64,000 nucleotides of DNA from Rivularia sp. MS3 (lineage in GTDB: Bacteria > Cyanobacteriota > Cyanobacteriia > Cyanobacteriales > Nostocaceae), in the NCBI GenBank assembly GCA_019192545.1, contig JAHCMI010000016.1:62001-126000 (forward strand). Reading direction: 5' to 3'. Below are positions 8,938 through 19,350 of the stretch, one piece after another (positions within the stretch are counted from its first letter, which is position 1; each line of letters begins with the position of its first letter). The notes under the pieces are model-generated. The model ran no database searches. It was not told where the DNA came from and saw only the letters and a program-made list of their open reading frames with translations. Both the position numbers and the translations under genes were made by a program.

Positions 8938-10191
8938 TTACTCCTGTGGGTTATCGGTAGAAGATTGAGAATTTCCCTCTAAATTGACTTTTTGATTGGG
9001 TAGAGCAATATTATCTTTAGATAATTTAGATAATTTGTTTAGTTTTGCTCTTTCTAACATTTGCCGTCTTTTTTCCTGCTTCCACAACATTCCCCCAGGT
9101 ATGGGTTTGCGCGCTGGCTGCAATCCTTGGAGCATTTCTGGCAACTGAATTCCTTCTAAAGAAACGAATTTCGATTCCCTAACTTTGTGCCATACGGAAC
9201 GAGACATAATTAATGTGTGTTCTATACGACTTGCCCCGATTTGCTCTAAATACTCTTCTCCTTCTGGCTGATAATCTGCTGAAGCAACTTTCAAAGAAGA
9301 AGATGGAAAATCCTGAGTAATACGAGCCATCTGAGATAGTAACTCTGGATACAGCCAAGTATATGCAGGGTGAACTGTCAAAGTCGCAACGTGCGGTTTT
9401 TCTCCTTTGCGATCAATTTTCAGTTGAAAATAGCCAATGGCTGCTTTTCTTTGCGGTTCAAATACATAACCGCTGACTATTTCTGACTTTGTCAACCATT
9501 GCTTGACTGCATCAGCTAATGCTCCGATTAAACCAGTTTTAAAGTCATGAGTTTGTCTATCGAATACTTGACGTACCAAAGGCGGCATTGATGCAGTATC
9601 AAGTTGATACAATAGCTGAGCATCTGCATTACTAACCGGTAGCAGATTGGGTAAATCTGGTTCGGCTTGCGCCAATGAAGCTAGTAACTCTGGTTCAATT
9701 TCCCAATATGTCATTTCAGCTAAACGCTGAAATCCGTTTTGCCGATAAAGCGCTAAAGCCTCTTTATCGTTAACATTCGCTTCTAAAATCCAGGTACGAG
9801 CTTCTAAAATCGATTCAAAACAGTAGCGCAGAAGTTGAGAACCGATTGCTTGCTTATTCACGCATTTCTCTAGCATGACTCTGTCTACGCGCCAGGTACT
9901 GCGTGTTTTATTGAATGGGGATACCTGAATAATCCCGAGCATTGTGCGTCCTTGTTCTGCGACATAAGCACAAAGACGATGTTGCAAAGGATTGGGGAAC
10001 CAACTTAAAAATTTCAATAATCCAAAATTACGACGCAGCTTTTGCTCTTGCTGCGTAGCAAAATGTTCTTCGTTGTGTTTTTGAGCGGCGAATGACTCTT
10101 GGGAGAGACGCTCGATATCGTCCAAGTCCCTATATTGAACTGGTCGAATAACGATATTAATATTTTGGGAAAGTAGTGATGTCATTTTCAT
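8938..10191 (-). CDS. GNAT family N-acetyltransferase (two-domain, 417 aa)
   Basis: A GNAT fold occupies about residues 12-165: IVIRPVQYRDLDDIERLS at the start, the acyl-CoA loop region QAIGSQLLRYCFESI, and then ANVNDKEALALYRQNGFQRL, the typical beta4-alpha4-GF end. The second half (about 190-340) resembles a further degenerate acetyltransferase-like domain seen in cyanobacterial proteins of this length. A Lys-rich tail (about 375-400) follows. The acceptor is unknown. The start is ATG at 10191, with a second ATG two codons later. It reads directly into ruvX with a 4-bp gap. Confidence 0.85.
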   Translation of the reverse strand: MKMTSLLSQNINIVIRPVQYRDLDDIERLSQESFAAQKHNEEHFATQQEQKLRRNFGLLKFLSWFPNPLQHRLCAYVAEQGRTMLGIIQVSPFNKTRSTWRVDRVMLEKCVNKQAIGSQLLRYCFESILEARTWILEANVNDKEALALYRQNGFQRLAEMTYWEIEPELLASLAQAEPDLPNLLPVSNADAQLLYQLDTASMPPLVRQVFDRQTHDFKTGLIGALADAVKQWLTKSEIVSGYVFEPQRKAAIGYFQLKIDRKGEKPHVATLTVHPAYTWLYPELLSQMARITQDFPSSSLKVASADYQPEGEEYLEQIGASRIEHTLIMSRSVWHKVRESKFVSLEGIQLPEMLQGLQPARKPIPGGMLWKQEKRRQMLERAKLNKLSKLSKDNIALPNQKVNLEGNSQSSTDNPQE

Positions 10192-10399
10192 CTCTGTCCG
10201 CTATTAAGCCTTAAATATAAATGTAAGTACTAAGAAGTGCTGCAATCATATTAACGGCTTTACGCAGTTAGCCGTTGCGCCAAAAGAGTGATTTTCCTAA
10301 CTTTATAATTAAAAACAGCCCCGATCTGAGAATACTTACAAACATTCTCTACAGGAACTGTTCTCATTGTATTTTAATTTTGTTAAGTTTTGTATAACC

Positions 10400-10606
10400 T
10401 TAAATTACTTGCCGAGAAATAACTTTTTCAAAATCAGCCTGAGTTTGATGAAGCAATTCCCCCCGACTGTCAGCTGAGTTCTGCTTGAGGCTTGGAACCA
10501 GATTACGAGCCTGGAGAGTCATGTGAAACTGTAAATGAGCAACATATTCGCTGAACTCTTCACGTACTCCTTGATTACTTGTAAAGGTATTGGATTCCAT
10601 TGCCAA
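10400..10606 (-). CDS. Small conserved-looking protein of unknown function (68 aa)
   Basis: A 68-residue hydrophilic, probably helical protein with no transmembrane segment and no motif I recognise. Coding is supported by a good Shine-Dalgarno AGGAG. It lies 6 nt before a TTG at 10606 and 12 nt before the ATG at 10600, so the spacing favours the TTG start or makes the two ambiguous. It stands alone between the GNAT and pentapeptide genes on the same strand. Confidence 0.6.
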   Translation of the reverse strand: MAMESNTFTSNQGVREEFSEYVAHLQFHMTLQARNLVPSLKQNSADSRGELLHQTQADFEKVISRQVI

Positions 10607-10761
10607 GTGGTTCTCCTGATTTGGTAACGACGCTTATAGAGCATATCAGAACTTCCGAACAAATATATTTATTTTGCAACGAACTTTAATGCTTTCTTGG
10701 CTAAAAGTAAAGAAGTGTAAAGCATTCTCGATCTCAATTTTCTAAATACAAACGCAAAAAG

Positions 10762-12483
10762 TTAAGAAAGTCTAAATTTACCTTTCAAAGCTTCTGGAAC
10801 ATTTAATGCTTTGTCTAAACCTCGAACATTATCCCATTCTAAATTTTCATTCCAAGTAGTATTTTCCAGATTAGCTTCACTTAGGTCTGCATTTACGAGA
10901 ATTGCGTAGCTAATATTAGTTTGGCTTAAGTCAGCACCGCTAAAAATTGCTCCAGTTAGGTTACTACCACTAAGATTTGCATTATGTAAATTGGCATAAC
11001 TCAGATCGGTTCCTAACAAAACTGCGTCGCTGAGATCGGCGCTGCTTAAATCGGCTTCATTGAGGCTTACACCACTTAAATCGGCTTCATTGAGAATGAC
11101 TTGACTCAAATCGACACCTCCAAGATCGGCACCTAGGATAATTGCTGCTTGCAAGTTTGCCCCTGCTAAATTTGCACCGTTAAGCTTGGCATAGCTGAGG
11201 TCTGCTGCAATCAAAATGGCTTCCTTTAAGTTGGTTCCGAACATCAACGAATCGCTCAAGTTAGTCCCTTTAAGAGTAGAACCTCTAAGGTTAACACCGC
11301 TTAAATCAGTCCGACATAAATCGGCATAGCTTAATTCCACCCCAATTAAATCTGTATCGCTTAAATTCGCACCGAAGAAAATAGAATGTTTTAAATTAGC
11401 ACCACTTAATACTGCATCTCTAATATTTGCACTAGTTAAATTAGCACCAGTTAAATTAGCACCAGCTAAATTAGCACCAGTTAAATTAGCATCTCCTAAA
11501 TTAGCACCAGTTAAATCCGCACCGCTTAAATCCGCACCGCTTAAATTACAATGAGTTAAGTCGCACTCAGTTAGATTTGCTTCTCGGAAATCGGCACCGC
11601 TTAAATTCGCATCGCCTAAATTGGCACCGGCAAGCTTTACCTTGTTACCTTGCACCCCTGTGAGGTTAGCATCCCCTAAATAAGCGCCATTAAGTTTCGC
11701 ATTGCTCAAATTGGCACCCGTAAGATTGGCATCTCCTAAGTAAACGTTTTCTAGAAAAGCACCTCGGAGAAATTCGCCGACTACATTAGTAAAATTACCA
11801 ATCCCAATCGAATCACTGTAATTAATTACTAGCAACAGTGTAGAAGTAAAAAAATTATCGCTATCTGGCTTCTCTGAAGAATAAAAAGCAATTTTATCCT
11901 GCAAATGATGATTTTGCTCTCGAATAATTTGATGTAATTCTAAAAGCAAAATCATTACATTTAAACCCGCGTTTATGTCTATTTCCCGCAACCCGATGGC
12001 AATATTTTGTGACTGTAGCTGCAACATCTGTTGCTGAGGCAAGTTATTATCTGGTGCGGCATCAATAAATTCACCATTACACCATCGACGATAAAAATTT
12101 TCTAGTTTTTCAAAAAGAATAACTGGGTTTCCTTGTTCGCGAGCAATAAACTGCCCAACCGCAGATTCAACATTTTCCGGTTTTAAGGTAACATTACCCA
12201 ACAAAGCGTAAATATGCTGGTAAAACTGCCTCTCATCTATGCTGGATATAAAATCATTTCTTGGTTGCGCCCATTTAATTAAACTTGCTTCTAGTTTTTT
12301 CTCAAAACTAGATGAAAGCAAATCATTTTCAAAAGACTCTTCTTGTTGTGCGGGCAACTGAACGCCAATTGCGGCGATTCCAACTGCCTTATTTTCTCCT
12401 GTTGCTGCATGAAGCACATCTTCCAACCGCGATTGCCTCAAGCAATTTCTCCAAAGCTGTTTGAGAAATTCTATTTGCACCAT
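10762..12483 (-). CDS. Pentapeptide-repeat protein with helical N-terminal domain
   Basis: A 573-aa protein. Residues 1 to about 235 form a non-repeat, helical domain without a motif I recognise. From about residue 238 to 560 the chain is built of A(D/N)LxG/S pentapeptides (for example ANLTGANLAGANLTGANL), more than 50 units, which fold as a right-handed quadrilateral beta-helix. A short end follows. No signal peptide is visible, so a cytoplasmic role is expected. Such proteins serve varied binding or scaffold roles, and none can be named here. At the DNA level the repeat is nearly regular at 11430-11560 (15-bp steps), which suggests recent expansion. Confidence 0.9.
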   Translation of the reverse strand: MVQIEFLKQLWRNCLRQSRLEDVLHAATGENKAVGIAAIGVQLPAQQEESFENDLLSSSFEKKLEASLIKWAQPRNDFISSIDERQFYQHIYALLGNVTLKPENVESAVGQFIAREQGNPVILFEKLENFYRRWCNGEFIDAAPDNNLPQQQMLQLQSQNIAIGLREIDINAGLNVMILLLELHQIIREQNHHLQDKIAFYSSEKPDSDNFFTSTLLLVINYSDSIGIGNFTNVVGEFLRGAFLENVYLGDANLTGANLSNAKLNGAYLGDANLTGVQGNKVKLAGANLGDANLSGADFREANLTECDLTHCNLSGADLSGADLTGANLGDANLTGANLAGANLTGANLTSANIRDAVLSGANLKHSIFFGANLSDTDLIGVELSYADLCRTDLSGVNLRGSTLKGTNLSDSLMFGTNLKEAILIAADLSYAKLNGANLAGANLQAAIILGADLGGVDLSQVILNEADLSGVSLNEADLSSADLSDAVLLGTDLSYANLHNANLSGSNLTGAIFSGADLSQTNISYAILVNADLSEANLENTTWNENLEWDNVRGLDKALNVPEALKGKFRLS

Positions 12484-12996
12484 TTGTATATATTAATACT
12501 AGGATAGTACTGACTTAAAATAGCTTATCCGGATATTTATCAGAACTCAGTAGGTTTTTAGACAAAAAGAAACTAGTATGATTTACTACGACTAACTAAT
12601 TTATAATTGGGTATAATAACGGCTATAAAACCGTAATTATGTAAATTTTCCTCCTGTTTTACTTAGAATATCTATTTAAATCATTTTTCGTTTATAAAAA
12701 ACGGAATTTTCCGGATTTGATTGTTATACTAACTTCCCTGTATATTTTCTGCTGAGTTTTTCCGTTCAATACTTACTGCTTGCTACACAAGCAATTGTTA
12801 GGAAGAATACTACAGTAAAAAGGGACAAAAAACTAAAAAATGTCATATTAATCTGACTTAAAAAGTTTTCTGCTTGATATTAGACATTTAATATATCTTT
12901 CAGTTCTAATGACGAGCCTTCGTAGAGGGATACTCTCGCAAGAGGCTCTGTAAGCATTGCAAATGAATTAGGCTAAGTAGCCCGGAGATTATTCGG
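12484..12996. other. Intergenic region upstream of the metalloprotease
   Basis: AT-rich and lying between divergent genes, so it should contain both promoters. An imperfect hairpin, GAGCCTT to AAGAGGCTC with an inner GAG/CTC stem, lies at about 12914-12949 and resembles other short dispersed repeats in the window. No ORF was seen. Confidence 0.45.
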
Positions 12997-15960
12997 ATGA
13001 AAACAAAGAGCATTTATTTAATTTTGTTGCGGAGTTTGTATTTAGCAGCAGCTACCTTTGGAGTCGAGTCATTAGCTCTAACGGCACAAGTTGCAGCAAA
13101 GGTAAATCAGCAAGCTACTCAAGAAAATATATTGATAGAAAAACTTCAGTTTCAAAGGGCGGAATTTAATAAGACTCTGGCAGTAAACAAAATTAATCAA
13201 AAGCATATTGAAAAATTATCGCCAGGTAAGGTATGGGTACTTGATAAACAAAAAGAAGTACAGGCAGATGCCTTTACCTGGGTAGTTAATGACACCAAAA
13301 AATCGGCGCAGCAGCCTTTTTTACAATTGAATAAACAGCAGAAAAAACCTGCATCTAAGCCTTCTAAGAAACCAAAACCGGCAAAAAAACCAGCTAAAAA
13401 AGATAGTTTTAAGGCTTTCGATAAGGTTATAAAAGATACTAAAATTTCAAAAGGTTTATTTACTCTTTATCGGGATAAAGAAAAAAATAAAATATATTTA
13501 GAAGTAAAGCCGACGCAGTTCAAGAAAAATTATTTGGCAACAGCAACTTTAGAATCAGGTATTGGTGAAGCTGGTATTTATAGCGGAATGCCTTTACAGG
13601 ATTTTCTGTTTTATTTCGAGCGGGTGGGAGATAATTTACACTTTGTAGTTCGGAATGTGAACTTCCGTACTCAGGAAGGAGATCCGCAAGCCCGTTCTTT
13701 GGCGAGGTCTTTTAGCGATTCTGTTCTTTACAGAGTCAAAATTAAAAGTATTCACCCGCAGCGTAAAAGCGTGCTGATTGATTTAGGGGATTTATTGCTC
13801 AGCGATTTAGCAGGGTTATCTTCTAGTTTGGGAGTACCGGGAAGTCAAGAAAAATCTTATTTTGGTAGTGCTAAAGTTTTTCCTAAAAATATAGAAGTTC
13901 AGTCAATTTTAAACTTTTCTGGTACTGGCAAAAGGCGAAGTTCTAAATTCAGAACCTTGGCTGACAAGCGCGGTTTTACTCTTAAGCTGCACTACAGTCT
14001 TTCTGAATTGCCCGATAATAATTACCGTCCTCGTTTGGCGGATGAAAGAGTTGGTTACTTTATTACTGCTTATCAAGATTTATCAACAAAAGACCCCAGC
14101 GACCCATTTGTACGTTATGTAAATCGTTGGAATTTGGAAAAGAAATATCCCAATGCGAGTATTTCCGAACCAAAAAAACCGATTGTTTACTGGATAGATA
14201 ACGCTACACCTTACGAATATCGGGAAGCAATTAAAGAAGGCGTTTTAATGTGGAATCGGGCATTTGAAGCGGCTGGATTTAAAAATGCTATCGAAGTAAA
14301 GCAGATGCCAGACAGCGCTACCTGGGACCCTTCAGACATCCGCTACAATACCATCCGCTGGATTAATACAGTAGATGGGTATTTTGCAATGGGGCCATCT
14401 CGCGTTAATCCCTTGACTGGAGAAATTCTAGATGCAGATATTTTGATAGATGCGAGTTTAGTTAGTTCTTTGAAGAAGGATTATCGGCAAATGGTTCAAC
14501 CTACCCAGTCGTCGAAAAAAATAACTTCTTTGTCAGCGATGATGCAAAATCGCTTACTTTGTGGCAATGGTTTGGAAGAAGATGAAGATTCCGAAGAAAC
14601 ACCGGTTGTAAAGCGTTTATCTATATTAGCTAGCAAATACGACCTTTGTTATGGAATAGAAGCCACCAACCAGTTTGGTTACGGGAAATTAGCGATTTCT
14701 TTGCTACGAGATTTGCCGCCCACGAGCCAAGAAACTAAAGAATATATTCACCAGTACTTACGGCTGATTGTCGCTCATGAAGTCGGTCATACTTTAGGTT
14801 TGAGACATAATTTCCGGGGAAGCACTATGCTATCTCCCACAGAAATGAACGACAGAAGCATTACTCGCTCTAGAGGGCAAGTTGCTTCCGTTATGGATTA
14901 TATTCCTCCTAACATTGCCCCGGAAAGCATTAAGCAGGGAGATTATTTTCCTAGTATTATTGGCCCTTATGACGCATGGGCAATCAAATACGGTTACTCG
15001 CAAATTAAAGCAGCATCTACTAAAGCCGAAGAACCAGTTTTACGGGAAATAGCTTCTGAATCTTATAAACCCGAGTATAGTTATTCTACAGACGAAGACG
15101 TATACGATTTAGATCCCACAGCAGATGCCTGGGATAACAGTTCTAACGTACTGCTTTATTCTAAATGGCAGATGGATAACGCTCGCAAGATGTGGGATAG
15201 AATCAACAAACGATATCCTTTGGTTGGTGAAAGTTATAGCGACGTGCGCGAACGGTTTGGAGCAGTATTAAACAATTATTTCCAGCAGATTTACTACACA
15301 TCAAAATACATTGGCGGACAGTCATTTTACCGAGTTTACGCTAGCGAAAACCAAACTCGCCTACCATTTGAACCCGTACCTGTAGAAAAACAGCGTCAAG
15401 CTTTAGAAGTCTTAAGCGATTATATATTTGCTGAAGATGCCTTTGATTTTTCACCCGAACTGCTAAATAAATTAGCACCATCTCGCTGGCGACATTGGGG
15501 TAGCAATCCGCAAATTGGGCGTTTGGACTATCCCATTCACGACTTAGTATTATTTATGCAAAACATGGTTTTGTATGACTTACTATCGAGCGATCGCCTT
15601 TCTCGTCTCAAGGATATCGAATTAAAAAGTCGTTCTGGAGAAGCACTGACTTTACCAGAGCTATTTAATACTCTGCAAGACAGCATTTGGACGGAAGTAT
15701 TAAAACCAAAAGATAAAGACATTGAAATTTCCAGCTTGCGCCGGGGATTGCAGCGAAAATATTTAGATATTTTAACTAATATGGTGTTGCGAAAAGTCAA
15801 TGTTCCTGAAGATGCTCGCACTTTAGCATGGTACAAGCTGCGTCAATTAGGTGAAAAATTAGATGATGCAAAATCCGAAGACGAATATACAAAGGCGCAT
15901 TTACTAGAAACACGCCAAAGAATTAGTAAAGTGTTAAATGCTCCCCTAAGAACGAATTAG
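12997..15960 (+). CDS. Secreted zinc-dependent metalloprotease (metzincin-like, DUF5117/DUF4953 type)
   Basis: A 987-aa protein with an N-terminal signal sequence (to about residue 30), a Lys/Pro-rich linker at about 118-145, and a beta-rich DUF5117-like region (about 150-400). The catalytic domain carries the zinc motif HEVGHTLGLRH: H594, E595, H598 and H604. The Met-turn follows in SVMDYIPP (M633). Spacing and length fit the large secreted zinc proteases annotated in cyanobacteria and Bacteroidetes. It should act outside the cytoplasm; the substrate is unknown. The start ATG at 12997 directly precedes a basic, hydrophobic leader. It is a single transcription unit, followed by a tract of TTAGTTG repeats. 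Confidence 0.92.
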   Translation: MKTKSIYLILLRSLYLAAATFGVESLALTAQVAAKVNQQATQENILIEKLQFQRAEFNKTLAVNKINQKHIEKLSPGKVWVLDKQKEVQADAFTWVVNDTKKSAQQPFLQLNKQQKKPASKPSKKPKPAKKPAKKDSFKAFDKVIKDTKISKGLFTLYRDKEKNKIYLEVKPTQFKKNYLATATLESGIGEAGIYSGMPLQDFLFYFERVGDNLHFVVRNVNFRTQEGDPQARSLARSFSDSVLYRVKIKSIHPQRKSVLIDLGDLLLSDLAGLSSSLGVPGSQEKSYFGSAKVFPKNIEVQSILNFSGTGKRRSSKFRTLADKRGFTLKLHYSLSELPDNNYRPRLADERVGYFITAYQDLSTKDPSDPFVRYVNRWNLEKKYPNASISEPKKPIVYWIDNATPYEYREAIKEGVLMWNRAFEAAGFKNAIEVKQMPDSATWDPSDIRYNTIRWINTVDGYFAMGPSRVNPLTGEILDADILIDASLVSSLKKDYRQMVQPTQSSKKITSLSAMMQNRLLCGNGLEEDEDSEETPVVKRLSILASKYDLCYGIEATNQFGYGKLAISLLRDLPPTSQETKEYIHQYLRLIVAHEVGHTLGLRHNFRGSTMLSPTEMNDRSITRSRGQVASVMDYIPPNIAPESIKQGDYFPSIIGPYDAWAIKYGYSQIKAASTKAEEPVLREIASESYKPEYSYSTDEDVYDLDPTADAWDNSSNVLLYSKWQMDNARKMWDRINKRYPLVGESYSDVRERFGAVLNNYFQQIYYTSKYIGGQSFYRVYASENQTRLPFEPVPVEKQRQALEVLSDYIFAEDAFDFSPELLNKLAPSRWRHWGSNPQIGRLDYPIHDLVLFMQNMVLYDLLSSDRLSRLKDIELKSRSGEALTLPELFNTLQDSIWTEVLKPKDKDIEISSLRRGLQRKYLDILTNMVLRKVNVPEDARTLAWYKLRQLGEKLDDAKSEDEYTKAHLLETRQRISKVLNAPLRTN

Positions 15961-15963
15961 AAT

Positions 15964-16040
15964 CTAGTTATTAGTTGTTAGTTGTTAGTTGTTAGTGGTT
16001 AGTAGAACAACTATCCACCATCAACTATCAACTAACAATT
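15964..16040. repeat. TTAGTTG-type tandem repeats with inverted copy
   Basis: Tandem AGTTGTT/AGTTGTTAGT units are followed by the opposite-strand form CAACTATCAACTAACAA, so the transcript could form a long weak hairpin between the convergent protease and GH65 genes. This is a heptamer-type repeat common in heterocystous cyanobacteria. Confidence 0.55.
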
Positions 16041-16041
16041 A

Positions 16042-18414
16042 TTACTCCCAATCCTGGACTTTCTGCTTAATACAAACAGGAATTCCGACTTTTAAAAGTA
16101 TTTCCTCGTCTTGATGTTTGATTATTAATTCGGAACCTTCACGCAACACATAAGTTACTTCTTCATCTCGAATATCAACTTCTAACCTTTGATTGCGAAT
16201 TGTTAAAGGAAAATGCAAACGCTTTGTTCCTTTAGGCAATTTGGGATTAAAAGAAAGATTGCCGTTGTAATCTTTCATACCAGCAAAGCCATATACCATT
16301 ACCATCCAGGAACCACCCATCGAAGCGATGTGACAACCATCTTTGGAATTGCCAGCAATATCCGCTAAGTCCATAAGTACGGCAAAATAAGCGTATTCTA
16401 AAGCTTTTTGACTGTATCCCAACCCAAAAGCTAAAATACTTTGAATACAAACCGACAGTGAAGAATCTCCGGTTGTTAAGGGGTCGTAATAATCAAAATT
16501 ACGCTTTTTTTGTTCTTGGGAAAATTCTTGTCCGAGCAAATGCATTGCTAATACTACATCTGCTTGTTTAATTACCTGATGGCGATAAATTACCAACGGA
16601 TGAAAATTTAATAGCAAAGGATATTTACTACGGGGTATATTCTCAAAATCCCAAACCTTTTTACTAAGAAAACTATCATCTTGTGGATGAATACCCTTAG
16701 CTTCATCATAGGGAATATACATATTATCCACAGCTTTTTGCCAGTCTTCAATCTCTACCAAAGCAAGATTGGTTCTATCCAAAAGTGCCGAAAATCTTTC
16801 TAAATCTTCGTTTTGCAGCATCTGGACTGTTTGAGCGGCATAGCGTAAATTTTCTCGTGCCATCAAGTTAGTATAGGCATTATTGTTTACTACTGTAGTG
16901 TATTCATCTGGCCCGGTAACACCATGAATATGAAATTTTCCATCTTGAAAAAATCCTAAATCATGCCACAAACGAGCAGTTTCTACTAAAATTTCTACAC
17001 CTTCGCTGTAAAGAAAATCTTTGTCTTGGGTAATTTCAACGTATTTTTTAATTGCATAAGCAATATCAGCATTAATATGATATTGTGCCGTACCCGCAGC
17101 ATAATATGCTGACGCTTCCTCACCATTGATAGTTCTCCAAGGAAACAGCGCTCCTTTTTGATTCAACTGACGAGCGCGTTTGCGGGCTTTACCAAGCATT
17201 TTGTAGCGAAACTTGAGTAAGTTTCTCGCAATGCGCGGTGCAGTATAAATTAGAAACGGTAAAACATAAATTTCTGTATCCCAGAAAAATTGACCTTCAT
17301 AAGCTTGTCCAGAAAGTCCTTTTGCAGGAATACCAGTTCCTTCGGCTCTTGCCGAAGCTTGCAAAATTTGAAACAAATTGAAGCGAATAGCTTGTTGCAA
17401 TTCTAAAGCCCGAGTTGCATCTGTATCGTAGGGATTGCCAGAGATTTTGATATCGCTTCTGTGCCAGAAGTCATCCATATATTGCTGCTGGCTTGCCAAA
17501 ACGGCTTCAAAACCTAATTTTTCGGCTCTATCTAAAGTTCTATGCGCTCTCGTGCATAATTCTTCAATAGCATCACCGGGTGAAGTATTGTAAGTAATAT
17601 ACTTAATTAATTTAATCGGCACTCCAGGCAAAGCATCTATATTAAAGACTGCCTTACCACCATCTTCACAACACTCGCTTTTATAAGAGTAGGAACAGTC
17701 AGTTAAAATATCATGTTCAATACCACAAGCAAGACCTATTTTAGTTTGATTGGTAACATAGCCTAATAAAATACGACTTTTTTGGCAATAATTGACTTTC
17801 GGATTTAAAACTTTACCCTTAAAACCTTTTGCTTTACGAGGATCGTTATGATTAGAAGCTGTATGGTTGTGGTTTTCTATCTGCGAAGAAATTACCACCG
17901 GAGCTTTAGCATTAAGCAGCGTTACTTCATATTCAATTGCAGCTAAATGGCGATGTTCTAAGGAAACTAAACGACGAGATTTAATAGCAACCTTTTTACC
18001 AGATGGTGTTTCCCAAACCAATTTACGATTTAGGGTACCTGCTTTCATATCTAGTACGCGCTCGAAACTTAATAAATTAGCAGTAGAAAGACAAAAAGGT
18101 TCGTCATCAACGTAAAGCTTGATTATTTTACTGTCGGTAACATTGACAATAGTTTGTCCGGTTTTCGCAAAACCAAAAGCTTCTTCACCATAAACAATAG
18201 GCCAAGATTCGTAAAAACCGTTGATAAAAGTTCCATTTTCGGTGCAAGGTGTTACCTCTTCAAAAGCACCGCGCATTCCCAAATAACCATTACCAATCGA
18301 AAAAATTGTTTCCATTTGAGCTTGGAAACGAGGATAATATTGCTTTTCTACCATCCTCCATTCATCAACCGGATAGACGTATTTAGGAGGATTCAAAGGT
18401 TCGCGTCGTAGCAT
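16042..18414 (-). CDS. Glycoside hydrolase family 65 disaccharide phosphorylase
   Basis: At 790 aa this is a full-length GH65 protein: an N-terminal beta-sandwich (FSIGNGYLGMRGAFEE, about residues 35-280), an (alpha/alpha)6 catalytic barrel and a C-terminal beta-domain. The proposed general acid is E504 in VTGPDEYTTVVNNNAY. Phosphate-site elements lie near the end in HIASMGGSWMVMVYGFAG. GH65 members phosphorolyse maltose, trehalose, kojibiose or nigerose, inverting the linkage to give beta-glucose 1-phosphate. Sequence reading alone does not choose among them. The upstream HAD protein, likely a beta-phosphoglucomutase, would convert that product to glucose 6-phosphate, and this supports phosphorylase over hydrolase activity. 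Confidence 0.92.
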   Translation of the reverse strand: MLRREPLNPPKYVYPVDEWRMVEKQYYPRFQAQMETIFSIGNGYLGMRGAFEEVTPCTENGTFINGFYESWPIVYGEEAFGFAKTGQTIVNVTDSKIIKLYVDDEPFCLSTANLLSFERVLDMKAGTLNRKLVWETPSGKKVAIKSRRLVSLEHRHLAAIEYEVTLLNAKAPVVISSQIENHNHTASNHNDPRKAKGFKGKVLNPKVNYCQKSRILLGYVTNQTKIGLACGIEHDILTDCSYSYKSECCEDGGKAVFNIDALPGVPIKLIKYITYNTSPGDAIEELCTRAHRTLDRAEKLGFEAVLASQQQYMDDFWHRSDIKISGNPYDTDATRALELQQAIRFNLFQILQASARAEGTGIPAKGLSGQAYEGQFFWDTEIYVLPFLIYTAPRIARNLLKFRYKMLGKARKRARQLNQKGALFPWRTINGEEASAYYAAGTAQYHINADIAYAIKKYVEITQDKDFLYSEGVEILVETARLWHDLGFFQDGKFHIHGVTGPDEYTTVVNNNAYTNLMARENLRYAAQTVQMLQNEDLERFSALLDRTNLALVEIEDWQKAVDNMYIPYDEAKGIHPQDDSFLSKKVWDFENIPRSKYPLLLNFHPLVIYRHQVIKQADVVLAMHLLGQEFSQEQKKRNFDYYDPLTTGDSSLSVCIQSILAFGLGYSQKALEYAYFAVLMDLADIAGNSKDGCHIASMGGSWMVMVYGFAGMKDYNGNLSFNPKLPKGTKRLHFPLTIRNQRLEVDIRDEEVTYVLREGSELIIKHQDEEILLKVGIPVCIKQKVQDWE

Positions 18415-18597
18415 TGATATCCGTTCAACCTCACTGATTTATAATTTTGAATTCCACACCAAAAAAAGCCGCAGGAAAAACCCGCGCTAAAGTTAACGAA
18501 ACTGCATGAATTTCGTTCCCAACTATGAAATAAAGCATCAATGAATTAAAAATTTATGCGTCCTTAATTATTGATTAACTAATTGATTAGCTAATAA

Positions 18598-19350
18598 TTA
18601 CTGGAGCATTTCGCCCAAATCCGTAACAACTATATCCGCTCCATTATTAATAAGTGCCTCGGCATCATTATTACGGTTAACTCCGATAACTAATCCAAAT
18701 CCGCCAGCGCTTCCTGCCTGTACGCCCGATATCGCATCTTCAACAACAACACAACGTTGAGGTATTACGTTTAACAATTGAGCAGCTTTTAAATAAGTAT
18801 CCGGTGCTGGTTTTCCGGCAATTTCTAAACTTGCAGCAACTTTGCCATCAACTCTTGCTTCAAATAAATCAGTAATATCGGCAGCTTTGAGTACTGCTTC
18901 ACAATTACGGCTTGAAGAAACCACTGCCGTTTTGATGTTTTGACTGCGAAGATAGCAAACCCAAGCCACAGAAGTTTCGTATACTTCTACGCCATCACTT
19001 TGTAAAATAGAGTGAAAGATTTCATCTTTACGCTTTCCTAAACCATATACTGTGTCTTCTTCTGTACTTCGATCTGGACTACCTTCGGGAAGGTAAATAC
19101 CTCGTACCTTTAAGAAACTACGCACTCCTTCTAGACGAGGTTTGCCGTCAACATAGTGTTTATAATCGCTATCAATTTCAAAAGCTATGAAAGGTATATG
19201 ATGTTCTTGAGAATGCTTAGAGAGAAATTCATCAAACATCCGCTTCCAAGAAACAGCGTGTACCTTCGCGGTTGCTGTTAAAACGCCGTCTAAATCAAAA
19301 AGAACGGCATTAAATCTATCGCTAGTTACAGAATAATTAGATTGACTCAT
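18598..19350 (-). CDS. HAD-family beta-phosphoglucomutase-like protein
   Basis: A 250-aa protein. HAD motif I is FDLDGVLT with D19 and D21. The helical cap lies at about 28-110 and includes YVDGKPRLEGVRSFL. Motif II is VVSSSRNCEAVL, the lysine is in GKPAPDTYLKAA, and motif IV is VVVEDAISGVQAG. The second aspartate and cap type match beta-phosphoglucomutases, which interconvert beta-glucose 1-phosphate and glucose 6-phosphate. It lies 183 bp upstream of the GH65 gene on the same strand, the usual partner arrangement for maltose/trehalose/kojibiose phosphorolysis. A simple sugar phosphatase role is less likely given this pairing. Confidence 0.88.
   Translation of the reverse strand: MSQSNYSVTSDRFNAVLFDLDGVLTATAKVHAVSWKRMFDEFLSKHSQEHHIPFIAFEIDSDYKHYVDGKPRLEGVRSFLKVRGIYLPEGSPDRSTEEDTVYGLGKRKDEIFHSILQSDGVEVYETSVAWVCYLRSQNIKTAVVSSSRNCEAVLKAADITDLFEARVDGKVAASLEIAGKPAPDTYLKAAQLLNVIPQRCVVVEDAISGVQAGSAGGFGLVIGVNRNNDAEALINNGADIVVTDLGEMLQ

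Noticed and set aside
10860-11780. Regular 15-bp repeats resembling a tandem DNA repeat array
   Set aside because: They encode pentapeptide repeats of one protein in frame.
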